Shown: piece after piece, positions 6,440 to 13,558 of the stretch
How the letters are laid out: every line of letters begins with the position of its first letter
Position numbering within the stretch: position 1 is the stretch's first letter
Origin: JALYQB01 sp035640155
Lineage (GTDB): Bacteria; Actinomycetota; Actinomycetes; Mycobacteriales; Pseudonocardiaceae
DNA length: 16,741 nucleotides
Direction of reading: 5' to 3'
NCBI GenBank assembly: GCA_035640155.1
Contig: DASQWR010000244.1
Span: forward strand, 1-16,741
Position numbers and translations under genes: made by a program
The notes under the pieces: model-generated
What the model saw: only the letters and a program-made list of their open reading frames with translations
What the model was told of the DNA's origin: nothing
Databases searched by the model: none

Positions 6440-6895
6440 GTCCGCTGGGTCCTGCCGCGGTGGGTCAGGGGTTCGGCAGCAGTACTCGAGCCACAATCCG
6501 GCTGCGACGAGTGCCGCTGCACAGACCGCTCCGATGGCCGCAGCCATGGTGTCGGCAGCGGCCGCAGTGAGGTCGGACCGCCGCGGCAGCACGTAGCCGA
6601 GCACACCGAGCCAGGCGCCGGTGACCAACGACCCGGCGAGCGAGGACGCCTTCGCCAGCACCACCGCCTTTGCCGCAGTGAGGGGCGGCATCGGCCGGGT
6701 TCCCGGCCGATGCCGGATTCTCGCCCGCACGGTGAACCCAAGCACCGTCTCCGCCGCGGCGAAGGCCAGCACGGTGGTGCCGCCCAGGACCGGCAGCGGC
6801 GGCAGCGAGCCATACCCCACCCGGAGGAGCAGGTGGAACAGCAGACCTGCAGCGCCGGCGGCGGCCAGGAGGTCGCGGGGTCGGGTGAAGGTCAT
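6428..6895 (-). CDS. DUF3180 family membrane protein
   Basis: The protein has 155 residues with four predicted membrane spans: about 8-28, 35-55, 76-103 and 112-136. These are linked by a basic loop (about 57-72) and followed by a short polar tail. No catalytic motif is visible. The ATG overlaps the folK stop by four bases (ATGA at 6892-6895), so its translation is probably coupled to folK. It keeps this place after folK in many actinobacteria (Rv3605c in M. tuberculosis), which suggests a conserved but unknown link to the folate cluster. A gap of 113 bases follows before the DUF6779 start. Confidence 0.85.
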   Translation of the reverse strand: MTFTRPRDLLAAAGAAGLLFHLLLRVGYGSLPPLPVLGGTTVLAFAAAETVLGFTVRARIRHRPGTRPMPPLTAAKAVVLAKASSLAGSLVTGAWLGVLGYVLPRRSDLTAAAADTMAAAIGAVCAAALVAAGLWLEYCCRTPDPPRQDPADRQA

Positions 6896-7392
6896 CGGGA
6901 CACCAGTACCAGCTCGTCGCGGCGGCGGACTCCGCAGCGCTGCGCGGCAGGCAGCCGGGCGACCAGTTGCTCCACCGGGCCGTGTCCCGGCAGCACCGCG
7001 GCCGGCGCCGCGGCGAGCCAGGGCACCAGCACGAACGCCCGCTCGTGGGCGTGCGGGTGTGGCAGCGTCAGGTCGGGATCCGCGCTGTGCACGTCATCCA
7101 CCGAGATCACATCGACATCCAGCGTCCGGGGGCCCCAGTGGACCGCGCGGCTGCGTCGGGCCACGGCCTCCTGCTGCTGGCTCCGGCACAGCCATTCCGC
7201 GGCGTCGGCGGTCTCGTCGTCCACGAGCAGCACCGCGTTGAGGAACTCCCCCTGCTCGACGCCACCCCATGGCTGCGTGGCGTACACCGGTGAGACGGCC
7301 CGGACGGTCGCCGCGAAGCCTTGCACGCAGCGGCGCAGGTGTCCGAGCCGGTCGCCCACGTTCGACCCGAGGGACAGCACCGCCGTGCTCAC
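6892..7392 (-). CDS. folK: 6-hydroxymethyl-dihydropterin pyrophosphokinase
   Basis: FolK transfers pyrophosphate from ATP to 6-hydroxymethyl-7,8-dihydropterin, activating it for FolP. Key segments from the chosen start are LSLGSNVGDR at 6-15, FLNAV at 50-54 and WGPRTLDVDVI at 86-96, with the Mg-binding aspartates D92 and D94. The LPHPHAHERAFVLVPW signature is at 110-125. The product is 166 residues, normal for the family. A TTG at 7428 would add 12 residues, but GTG 7392 has GGAGG seven bases upstream and gives the classical FolK N-terminus directly. It starts 43 bases after the folB stop and overlaps DUF3180 by four bases. It is a separate protein here, not fused to FolB or FolP. Confidence 0.96.
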   Translation of the reverse strand: MSTAVLSLGSNVGDRLGHLRRCVQGFAATVRAVSPVYATQPWGGVEQGEFLNAVLLVDDETADAAEWLCRSQQQEAVARRSRAVHWGPRTLDVDVISVDDVHSADPDLTLPHPHAHERAFVLVPWLAAAPAAVLPGHGPVEQLVARLPAAQRCGVRRRDELVLVSR

Positions 7393-7399
7393 CGCTGCG

Positions 7400-7404
7400 C
7401 CTCC
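7400..7404 (-). promoter_or_regulatory. Shine-Dalgarno site for folK
   Basis: GGAGG on the minus strand, seven bases before GTG 7392, supports this start over the TTG at 7428. Confidence 0.7.
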
Positions 7405-7435
7405 ACGTCCAGTGGCAGCAGTGTCCAAGTGGAGG

Positions 7436-7822
7436 TCACCGGCGGCTTCCCAGGCCGCGGCGGGAACGGCAGGCGGTCACCGCCACGTCGGCGAAGTCCA
7501 GTGGAATCGGTGCCGCCGGCTTGTGCACCGTGACCTCGGCGGCGTGCGCGCGGTCGTCGCGCATCACGTCGTCGGCGATCCGGGCCGCCAGCGTCTCGAC
7601 GAGGTTGCACGGCTCGCCGCCGACCATCGCAGCCGCCCGGGACGCGAGCGCCCCGTAGTCCAGGGTGTCGGCGAGGTCGTCGGTGACGGCGGCGGGGCCG
7701 AGGTCCAACCACACCGTGACGTCGACGACGAACTCCTGGCCGTCTCGGCGCTCATGCGGTGCCACTCCGTGCCGGCCGAACACCCGCAGCCCGGTCAGGG
7801 TGATGCGCTCTCTCCGGGTCAT
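7436..7822 (-). CDS. folB: Dihydroneopterin aldolase
   Basis: FolB converts 7,8-dihydroneopterin to 6-hydroxymethyl-7,8-dihydropterin and glycolaldehyde. The product is 128 residues, close to the family norm. Visible motifs are GRHGVAPHERRDGQEF (16-31) with the active-site-region glutamate E24, NLVETLAARIAD (73-84) and VTVHKPAAPIPLDF (97-110) with the catalytic lysine K101. The basic end RSRRGLGSRR is a short variable tail. The ATG overlaps the folP stop by four bases (ATGA at 7819-7822), indicating translational coupling. It supplies the substrate of FolK, the next gene. Confidence 0.96.
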   Translation of the reverse strand: MTRRERITLTGLRVFGRHGVAPHERRDGQEFVVDVTVWLDLGPAAVTDDLADTLDYGALASRAAAMVGGEPCNLVETLAARIADDVMRDDRAHAAEVTVHKPAAPIPLDFADVAVTACRSRRGLGSRR

Positions 7823-8673
7823 CGAGACACCGCCGGTGCGGTGCCGAACTGCCAGGCGTTGGCCACCGCCACCGCGTCCAGGGACGCGCGGACGTCGTGC
7901 ACGCGCACCCCCCAGACACCGGCGGCAGCGGCCAGCGCCGACACCGCCGCAGTGGCCGCCTCCCGCCCGTCGGGCCCCCGCGGGACGCCGTCGGCGTCGG
8001 CGAGCAGCGCCCCGAGGAAGCGCTTGCGGGAGGCACCCACCAGCAGCGGGAAACCCAACCCGGTCAGCACGTCAAGCTGGCGCAACAGCGCCCAGTTGTG
8101 CGCGGCCGTCTTCGCGAACCCCAGCCCGGGGTCCAGCACCAGCGCTGCCGGGTCGACACCGGCCAGCACGGCAGCGTCCACCCGGGTCACCAGCTCGGCT
8201 CGCACCTCCCCCACCACGTCCTGGTAGCCGGCCAGCTGGTCCATGGCTGCGCTGTGCCCGCGCCAGTGCATGAGCACCCAGGGCACTCCGGCGCCGGCCA
8301 CCAGCCGGGCCATCGCCGGGTCCGCCTGACCGCCGGAGACGTCGTTGACGATTCGCGCTCCGGCTTCCAGCGCGGCCTCGGCGACCGCGGCGCGCGTGGT
8401 GTCGACGCTGCAGGGCACCCCCTGCGCGGTGAGCTCAGCCAGCACCGGGACGACCCGGGCGGTCTCGGTCCCGGCGTCGATCCGGCGCGCGCCCGGGCGG
8501 GTGGACTCACCACCGACGTCGACCAGGTCGGCGCCGTGGGCTCGCAGCCGCAGGCCGTGCTCGACGGCACGATCCCGTTCGAGGTAGCGGCCGCCGTCAC
8601 TGAACGAGTCCGGGGTCACGTTGAGCACCCCCACGACCACGCAGCGGCCCGGATCGGGCAGCACGGGGTGCAC
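7819..8673 (-). CDS. folP: Dihydropteroate synthase
   Basis: FolP joins p-aminobenzoate to activated hydroxymethyl-dihydropterin to make dihydropteroate and is the sulfonamide target. The TIM-barrel signatures are clear from the chosen start: VGVLNVTPDSFSDGG (14-28), ADLVDVGGESTRPGA (48-62), SVDTTRA (89-95), ARIVNDVSGG (106-115), LDPGLGF (180-186), GASRKRFLG (213-221) and RVHDV (257-261). The product is 284 residues. The frame continues upstream inside folE, but GTG 8673 has GGAGG five bases before it. GTG 8679, which overlaps the folE stop as GTGA, is the alternative and adds two residues. No deviation at the conserved sulfonamide-site loops is obvious by eye. Confidence 0.96.
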   Translation of the reverse strand: MHPVLPDPGRCVVVGVLNVTPDSFSDGGRYLERDRAVEHGLRLRAHGADLVDVGGESTRPGARRIDAGTETARVVPVLAELTAQGVPCSVDTTRAAVAEAALEAGARIVNDVSGGQADPAMARLVAGAGVPWVLMHWRGHSAAMDQLAGYQDVVGEVRAELVTRVDAAVLAGVDPAALVLDPGLGFAKTAAHNWALLRQLDVLTGLGFPLLVGASRKRFLGALLADADGVPRGPDGREAATAAVSALAAAAGVWGVRVHDVRASLDAVAVANAWQFGTAPAVSR

Positions 8674-8675
8674 GC

Positions 8676-9287
8676 TCACCTCCGCATGATCAGGTCGAGA
8701 GCCTCGGCGCGAGTGGGGACGGAGGTCTTGAAGATGCCACGCACCGCCGAGGTCGTGGTCATGGCGCCCGCCTTGCGAATCCCCCGCATCGCCATGCACA
8801 GGTGCTCGGCCTCGATCACCACGATGGCTCCACGGGGTTCGAGCTTGCGCATCAGCGCGTCCGCGACCTGCGACGTCAGCCGCTCCTGCACCTGCGGACG
8901 CTTCGCGTAGAGATCCATCACCCGGGCCAGTTTGGACAGCCCCGTCACCCGGCCCGCAGCGTTGGGGATGTACCCGACGTGTGCCACTCCGTGGAACGGC
9001 AGCAGATGGTGCTCGCAGCACGAGTACAGCGGGATGTCCCGGACCAGCACCAGCTCGTCGTGACCCTCGTCGAAGGTCTTCGACAGCACGGCTTCCGGGT
9101 CGGAGAACAGGCCGGAGAACATCTCCTGGTAGGCACGGGCCACCCGCACCGGGGTGTCGACCAGCCCGTCCCGCTCCGGGTCCTCGCCGCAGGCCAGCAG
9201 CAGCTCGCGGATCGCCGCCTCGGCCCGCGCCTGGTCGAACGCCGGCCGACCGTTCAGCTCGGCACCGGAAGGAGCAGCGCTGGTCAT
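8676..9287 (-). CDS. folE: GTP cyclohydrolase I
   Basis: FolE opens GTP to dihydroneopterin triphosphate, the first step of pterin and folate synthesis. The product is 203 residues. The zinc site is seen as the CEHH segment (C91-H94) with the distal cysteine C164 in EHLCMAMRG (161-169). Other signatures are TPVRVARAY (45-53), GHDELVLVRDIP (75-86) and SKLARVMDLYAKRPQVQERL (118-137). This is the canonical zinc-dependent type IA enzyme. ATG 9287 is preceded by GGAG at seven bases, and the longer upstream frame is an overlap with ftsH. The gap to the ftsH stop is 40 bases, so the fol genes are probably read from the ftsH promoter. Confidence 0.97.
   Translation of the reverse strand: MTSAAPSGAELNGRPAFDQARAEAAIRELLLACGEDPERDGLVDTPVRVARAYQEMFSGLFSDPEAVLSKTFDEGHDELVLVRDIPLYSCCEHHLLPFHGVAHVGYIPNAAGRVTGLSKLARVMDLYAKRPQVQERLTSQVADALMRKLEPRGAIVVIEAEHLCMAMRGIRKAGAMTTTSAVRGIFKTSVPTRAEALDLIMRR
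8679..8683 (-). promoter_or_regulatory. Shine-Dalgarno site for folP, inside folE
   Basis: The GGAGG formed by the last codons of folE lies five bases before GTG 8673 and too close to GTG 8679, so it favours the shorter FolP. Confidence 0.6.
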
Positions 9288-9327
9288 CACGGATCTCCGC
9301 CGGGGACGCCGAAGCGGGTCCGGACGC

Positions 9328-11835
9328 TCAGCGGTCGCCGTCCCGCTGCCGGGGCGTCTCGTCCGGGGGCGCTCCGTGCTGATGTGCGTTCCTCGGCACC
9401 TCGACCCAGCCCCCGGGAGGCGGCTCGCCGTTGCGGTCCTCCGCCTGCCGGGGCTCCTCGGGACGCCAGGTACCCGGCTGGACCGGCTGCTGGGACTGCC
9501 AGGACGGACCGGACGGGACCGTTGCGGGCCGCCACCCGGGGGGAGCGTCATAGCTCGGCGGGCCGTATCCGGAGCCGTGCCCGGGCGGCCCTTGCTGGGG
9601 CGGACGCTGCCCTGGCGGGGCGGACGCCCGGGAGGACGGATATCCGCCGCCCTGGTACGGCGGCTGGCCTTCGGGAACGGGGTACCCACGCGGATCCCCG
9701 TTGCCCGGAAGCGGCGCGTCCGGACCACCCTGGGACGGACCACCTCCCTGGCCGGGCCCGTAACCGTTGGGCGACGGGCCGCCCGGCCGGCCAGGCGCGC
9801 CGCGCGGCGGGCCGCCGGGCAGGTCTCCGGCTCCGGGCACGACGCCCACCGGCGTGGGCTCAGGCTGCGTCGCCCTGGGATGGGTCGGCTCGGGATGGGT
9901 CCACGGCTCGCGGCGCTCCTCGGCCAGCTCGCCAGGGGTCTTCACCGGCGGCTTGTCCGACGGCGTGCGCCCACCGAAGTCGTTGAACGCGGTGATTCGC
10001 GGCCGCTTCTCCACGGCAGCAAAGATCCGCTGCAGATCCTTGCGGTGCAGGGTCTCCACCTCGAGCAGCTCGGCAACCAGGTCGTCGAGCACGTCACGGT
10101 AGGTGTTGAGGATGTCCCACGCCTCGGTGTGCGCCGCCTCGATAAGCGAGCGCACCTCCTCGTCGATCTCGTGCGCGACCTCGAGGGAGTAGTCCGACTG
10201 CCGCCCAGCCGACCGACCGAGGAAGGGATCGCCCTGCTCCTGTCCGTACTTGACCGCACCGAGCCTGGCGCTCATGCCGTACTCGGTCACCATCGCGCGG
10301 GCGATCTTGGTCGCCTGTTCGATGTCGGAGGACGCCCCGGTGGTCGGCTCGTGGAACACCAGCTCCTCGGCCGAGCGCCCGCCCATGGCGAACACCAGCC
10401 GCGCGATCATCTCCGAGCGGGTCATCAGGCCCTTGTCGTCCTCCGGGACGGTGAGGGCGTGCCCCCCGGTCCGCCCGCGGGCGAGGATCGTGAGCTTGTA
10501 GACGGGGTCGATGTCCGGCATCGCCCACGCTGCGAGTGCGTGCCCGCCCTCGTGGTAAGCGGTGATCTTCTTCTCGTGCTCGGAGATGATCCGGCTCTTG
10601 CGCCGCGGACCGCCGATCACCCGGTCCACGGACTCCTCGAGCGCGGCCGCGGTGATCAGCTTGCCGTCTTCCCGAGCGGTCAGCAGCGCGGCCTCATTGA
10701 TCACGTTCGCCAGGTCCGCGCCGGAGAACCCGACGGTACGCTTGGCCAACCCGTCGAGATCGGCGTCGGAAGCCATCGGCTTGCCCTTGGAGTGCACGGC
10801 GAGGATGGCCTTGCGCCCGGCGATGTCCGGAGCCGCGACGGGGATCTGCCGGTCGAACCGGCCGGGCCGCAGCAGCGCGGGGTCGAGGATGTCCGGACGG
10901 TTCGTCGCGGCGATGAGAATGATGCCGCCGCGGGCGTCGAAACCGTCCATCTCCACCAGCAGCTGGTTCAGCGTCTGCTCGCGCTCGTCGTGGCCGCCGC
11001 CGAGGCCCGCGCCGCGCTGGCGTCCCACGGCATCGATCTCGTCCACGAAGACGATGCACGGCGCGTTCTGCTTGGCCTGCTCGAAGAGATCTCTGACCCT
11101 GCTTGCCCCCACGCCGACGAACATCTCGACGAAGTCGGATCCAGAGATCGAGTAGAACGGCACCGCGGCCTCGCCGGCCACGGCCCGCGCCAGCAGCGTC
11201 TTGCCGGTCCCGGGCGGGCCGTAGAGCAGCACGCCCTTGGGAATCTTCGCGCCGAGCGCCTGGTAGCGGCCGGGGTTGGAGAGGAAGTCCTTGATCTCGT
11301 AGAGCTCCTCGACGGCTTCCTCGGCGCCGGCCACGTCATTGAAGGTGGTCTTGGGCATGTCCTTGGACAGCTGCTTGGCCTTGGACTTGCCGAAGTTCAT
11401 CACCCGGTTGCCGCCGCCCTGGGCGTTGTTCATCATCCAGATCAGCAGCAGGAGCAGCAGGCCGAGCGGGATGATGTAGATCAGCATCTGGAACAGCAGG
11501 GACTGCTGGGTCACCTCGGTGTCCCAGCCTCCGCCGATCTGCGACTCCCGCAACGCCGCGGTGATCTCATCCGTTGCCTGCAGCGGGTACTGGGCGATGA
11601 CCTGGGTGCCCTGGACGCCGTCGAGGGGCTGCTCGAGGGTGAGCCGGAGCCGCTGTTCCTTGTCCTCCAGGGTCGCCTCGGTGACGTTGTTGCCACTCAG
11701 CTGCTCCAGCGCCTGCGACGTGGTGATCTCGGAGTAGCCCCGGGTGTCGTCGAGCAGGGTGCTGAAGGCGAGGTAGAGCAGCAACGCCGCCACGATCCAC
11801 AGCAGCGGGTTGCGGAGCAGTCGCTTGCGATCCAT
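9328..11835 (-). CDS. ftsH: ATP-dependent zinc metalloprotease FtsH
   Basis: This is an 835-residue membrane-anchored AAA+ protease that degrades misfolded membrane proteins and selected regulators. There are two membrane spans (about 11-28 and 112-135) around a small extracytoplasmic domain. The AAA+ module has Walker A GPPGTGKT at 206-213, pore loop FVEMFVG at 235-241, Walker B FVDEIDA at 263-269 and an arginine-finger region RPGRFDRQ at 323-330. The zinc site is HEGGH at 428-432 with the likely third ligand D504. Residues from about 645 to 835 are a Pro/Gly/Gln-rich disordered tail, longer than in most FtsH proteins. ATG 11835 and ATG 11841 are both possible and neither has a well-placed SD. 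The shorter form gives the usual basic start MDRKRLLRN. Confidence 0.97.
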   Translation of the reverse strand: MDRKRLLRNPLLWIVAALLLYLAFSTLLDDTRGYSEITTSQALEQLSGNNVTEATLEDKEQRLRLTLEQPLDGVQGTQVIAQYPLQATDEITAALRESQIGGGWDTEVTQQSLLFQMLIYIIPLGLLLLLLIWMMNNAQGGGNRVMNFGKSKAKQLSKDMPKTTFNDVAGAEEAVEELYEIKDFLSNPGRYQALGAKIPKGVLLYGPPGTGKTLLARAVAGEAAVPFYSISGSDFVEMFVGVGASRVRDLFEQAKQNAPCIVFVDEIDAVGRQRGAGLGGGHDEREQTLNQLLVEMDGFDARGGIILIAATNRPDILDPALLRPGRFDRQIPVAAPDIAGRKAILAVHSKGKPMASDADLDGLAKRTVGFSGADLANVINEAALLTAREDGKLITAAALEESVDRVIGGPRRKSRIISEHEKKITAYHEGGHALAAWAMPDIDPVYKLTILARGRTGGHALTVPEDDKGLMTRSEMIARLVFAMGGRSAEELVFHEPTTGASSDIEQATKIARAMVTEYGMSARLGAVKYGQEQGDPFLGRSAGRQSDYSLEVAHEIDEEVRSLIEAAHTEAWDILNTYRDVLDDLVAELLEVETLHRKDLQRIFAAVEKRPRITAFNDFGGRTPSDKPPVKTPGELAEERREPWTHPEPTHPRATQPEPTPVGVVPGAGDLPGGPPRGAPGRPGGPSPNGYGPGQGGGPSQGGPDAPLPGNGDPRGYPVPEGQPPYQGGGYPSSRASAPPGQRPPQQGPPGHGSGYGPPSYDAPPGWRPATVPSGPSWQSQQPVQPGTWRPEEPRQAEDRNGEPPPGGWVEVPRNAHQHGAPPDETPRQRDGDR

Positions 11836-11937
11836 GGCCATGGGATACGGCCGTCGGCGGCCTCGACCCTCCTGAGCAGACGTCGGGCGGCGGTGATCAC
11901 GGCCTGCGGCGGCAGCGGGACACCCCCGATCCACCTC

Positions 11938-11943
11938 AGCCTA
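11938..11943 (-). promoter_or_regulatory. Candidate -10 element upstream of ftsH
   Basis: The 153-base gap between hpt and ftsH is the largest in the block after 11.8 kb. Its minus strand contains TAGGCT, a good TANNNT -10, which would give a leader of about 95 bases. A convincing -35 box is not visible. This promoter would drive ftsH and probably folE-folP-folB-folK. Confidence 0.35.
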
Positions 11944-11988
11944 CCCGCGATCCAGCGCACCCGTCCTGGACGAACGATCAGCCGGGGG

Positions 11989-12540
11989 TCAGTTCGCGTA
12001 GACGTCCGGATCCAGGGTGCCGATGTAGGGCAGGTCCCGGTACCGTTCGGCGTAGTCGAGCCCGTACCCGACCACGAACTCGTTGGGGATGTCGAAGCCG
12101 ACGTACTGCACCGGCACGTCCACCTTCCTCGCGCCCGGCTTTCGCAGCAGCGTGCACACCTCCAGCGAGGCCGGCCGGCGCGACGCGAGGTTGCGCAGCA
12201 GCCAGGACAACGTGAGCCCGGAGTCGAGGATGTCCTCGACGAGGAGCACGTCGCGCCCGGCGATGTCGCGGTCGAGGTCCTTGAGGATGCGGACCACCCC
12301 GGAGGAAGAGGCCGCCGACCCGTAGGAGGCCACGGCCATGAACTCCAGCTGCACCGGGACGGGCAGCGCCCGCGCGAAGTCCGACATGAACATCACCGCG
12401 CCCTTGAGCACGCCGACCAGCAGCAGCTCGCTGCGACCGGCTGCCCGGACAGCGGCTGCCACTTCCTCGGCGAGCTCGGCGTTGCGTCGGCGGATCTGAT
12501 CCTCGCTGACGAGGACGGAGGCGATTTCGCCCTCGTACAA
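11989..12540 (-). CDS. hpt: Hypoxanthine(-guanine) phosphoribosyltransferase
   Basis: This purine salvage enzyme transfers phosphoribose from PRPP to hypoxanthine or guanine. The product is 183 residues. The PRPP loop VEDILDSGLT is at 101-110 with its two acidic residues, the LKGA loop is at 45-48, and the flexible-loop segment SYGSAASSSGVV is at 72-83. The base-binding and C-terminal region FVVGYGLDYAERYRDLPYIG (155-174) is typical of the family. The start is TTG 12540: GGGAG lies six bases before it, no ATG or GTG is available in the right place, and the first residues match the usual LYxGxI N-terminus. It is 40 bases after tilS, its frequent partner. Confidence 0.95.
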   Translation of the reverse strand: MYEGEIASVLVSEDQIRRRNAELAEEVAAAVRAAGRSELLLVGVLKGAVMFMSDFARALPVPVQLEFMAVASYGSAASSSGVVRILKDLDRDIAGRDVLLVEDILDSGLTLSWLLRNLASRRPASLEVCTLLRKPGARKVDVPVQYVGFDIPNEFVVGYGLDYAERYRDLPYIGTLDPDVYAN

Positions 12541-12546
12541 GGCCGG

Positions 12547-12551
12547 CTCCC
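12547..12551 (-). promoter_or_regulatory. Shine-Dalgarno site for hpt
   Basis: GGGAG on the minus strand, six bases before the unusual TTG start at 12540, supports use of that codon. Confidence 0.65.
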
Positions 12552-12580
12552 TCTCGGGGGTCGATGACCTCGAGGAGATC

Positions 12581-13558
12581 TCAGGAGGTCGCGGGCGGGC
12601 GGTCGAGGTGCAGCCTGCCATGCGTGCGCGCGACCACGAAACCGCCCGGCAGCGCCACCTCGCCCTGGCCCCGCCAGCGGCCAACCAGGTCATCGGCCGC
12701 CCGCAGGTGCGCATCGGTGAGTTCGGCCACATCGCCCGTGAGCAGCCACTCGCGCAGTACCCGGCGGCGCACCGCAGCCGGGTGCCCGGCCAGCGTCGTG
12801 ACGTCCAGCGCGCCGTCCTGATGCGCGGACGCCAGCAGAGCCGCGGCCAGCGTGTCCAGCACGTCGAGGTCCTCGCGCAGCTGTGCCGCGGTGCGGGCGA
12901 GGGCACCGGCCACCCCACCGGCGAGCACGTCCTCCAGCAGCGGCAGGACCTCGGTGCGCAGCCGGATCCGGCGGAACCGCGGGTCGGCGTTGTGCGGGTC
13001 GCACCAGGGACGTAGCCCCTGTGCCGCGCACGCCGCCACCGTCACCGACCGTGGTACGTCCAACAGCGGGCGGCCCCACGGCGGGTCGTGCTCCCGCATG
13101 CCGGCGATGGACCGCGGGCCGGAACCGCGGCCGAGCCCGAGCAGCACCGTCTCGGCCTGGTCGTCGCGGTTGTGCCCGAGCAGCACCAGGGCACCGGCGG
13201 GTGCGACCGAGCGCAGCGCCGCGTAGCGCGCCCGCCGAGCCGCCGCCTCCGGCCCACCCGGTCCGTCCACAGTGGCCGGCAACACCGTCACCGTGGTGCA
13301 CCCGAGCGAGCGCAGCGCGGAGGCAGCCACTGCCGCGACCTGCGCGGAGCCAGGCTGGAGACCGTGGTCCACCACCAGGCCGTGCACTCCTTCCCCACCG
13401 TGCACTCCTTGGCAGCAGTGCACCGCCGCGGCGGCCAGCGCGAGCGAGTCGGCGCCGCCGGAGCAGGCGACGGCCACCTCGCTGCCACCGCAATGCGCGG
13501 CGAGGAACCGGTGCACCGCGCCGCGCACCTGGGCCACCGCTGGGTGCGGAGCGCTCAC
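12581..13558 (-). CDS. tilS: tRNA(Ile)-lysidine synthase
   Basis: TilS modifies the wobble cytidine of the CAU-anticodon isoleucine tRNA to lysidine, which changes both charging and decoding. The N-type PP-loop SGGADS is at 33-38. GLVVDHGLQPGS (60-71) and GHNRDDQAETVLLGLGRGSG (128-147) are the conserved substrate and ATP regions. RRIRLRTEVLPLLE follows in the second half. At 325 residues it is the short actinobacterial form, without the full C-terminal tRNA-binding extension of the E. coli enzyme. An 18-base repeat inserts GVHGGEGVHG just before the VVDHG strand. GTG 13558 overlaps the stop of the metalloprotease gene (GTGA), so coupled translation is likely; no strong SD is seen. Confidence 0.95.
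   Translation of the reverse strand: MSAPHPAVAQVRGAVHRFLAAHCGGSEVAVACSGGADSLALAAAAVHCCQGVHGGEGVHGLVVDHGLQPGSAQVAAVAASALRSLGCTTVTVLPATVDGPGGPEAAARRARYAALRSVAPAGALVLLGHNRDDQAETVLLGLGRGSGPRSIAGMREHDPPWGRPLLDVPRSVTVAACAAQGLRPWCDPHNADPRFRRIRLRTEVLPLLEDVLAGGVAGALARTAAQLREDLDVLDTLAAALLASAHQDGALDVTTLAGHPAAVRRRVLREWLLTGDVAELTDAHLRAADDLVGRWRGQGEVALPGGFVVARTHGRLHLDRPPATS
13382..13417. repeat. Two-copy 18-base repeat in tilS
   Basis: Units 13382-13399 and 13400-13417 both begin gtgcactcctt, and a third gtgcacc follows at 13418. They encode the Gly-Val-His-Gly repeats next to the PP-loop domain's second strand. Confidence 0.6.

Noticed and set aside
6128..8227. 699-codon plus-strand open frame opposite DUF6779, DUF3180, folK, folB and folP
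   Set aside because: Low-complexity Ser/Arg/Ala translation with no recognisable domain; it spans several well-supported minus-strand genes.
8680..9021. N-terminal extension of FolP into folE
   Set aside because: It overlaps conserved folE sequence, including its zinc-site region, and has no DHPS features. The GGAGG-preceded GTG 8673 gives a normal FolP.
9154..12567. 1137-codon open frame on the plus strand opposite folE, ftsH and hpt
   Set aside because: It lies antisense to ftsH and its neighbours, all of which have full motif sets. The composition (Arg, Gly, His, Gln-rich, no domains) is the usual result of high third-position GC on the other strand.
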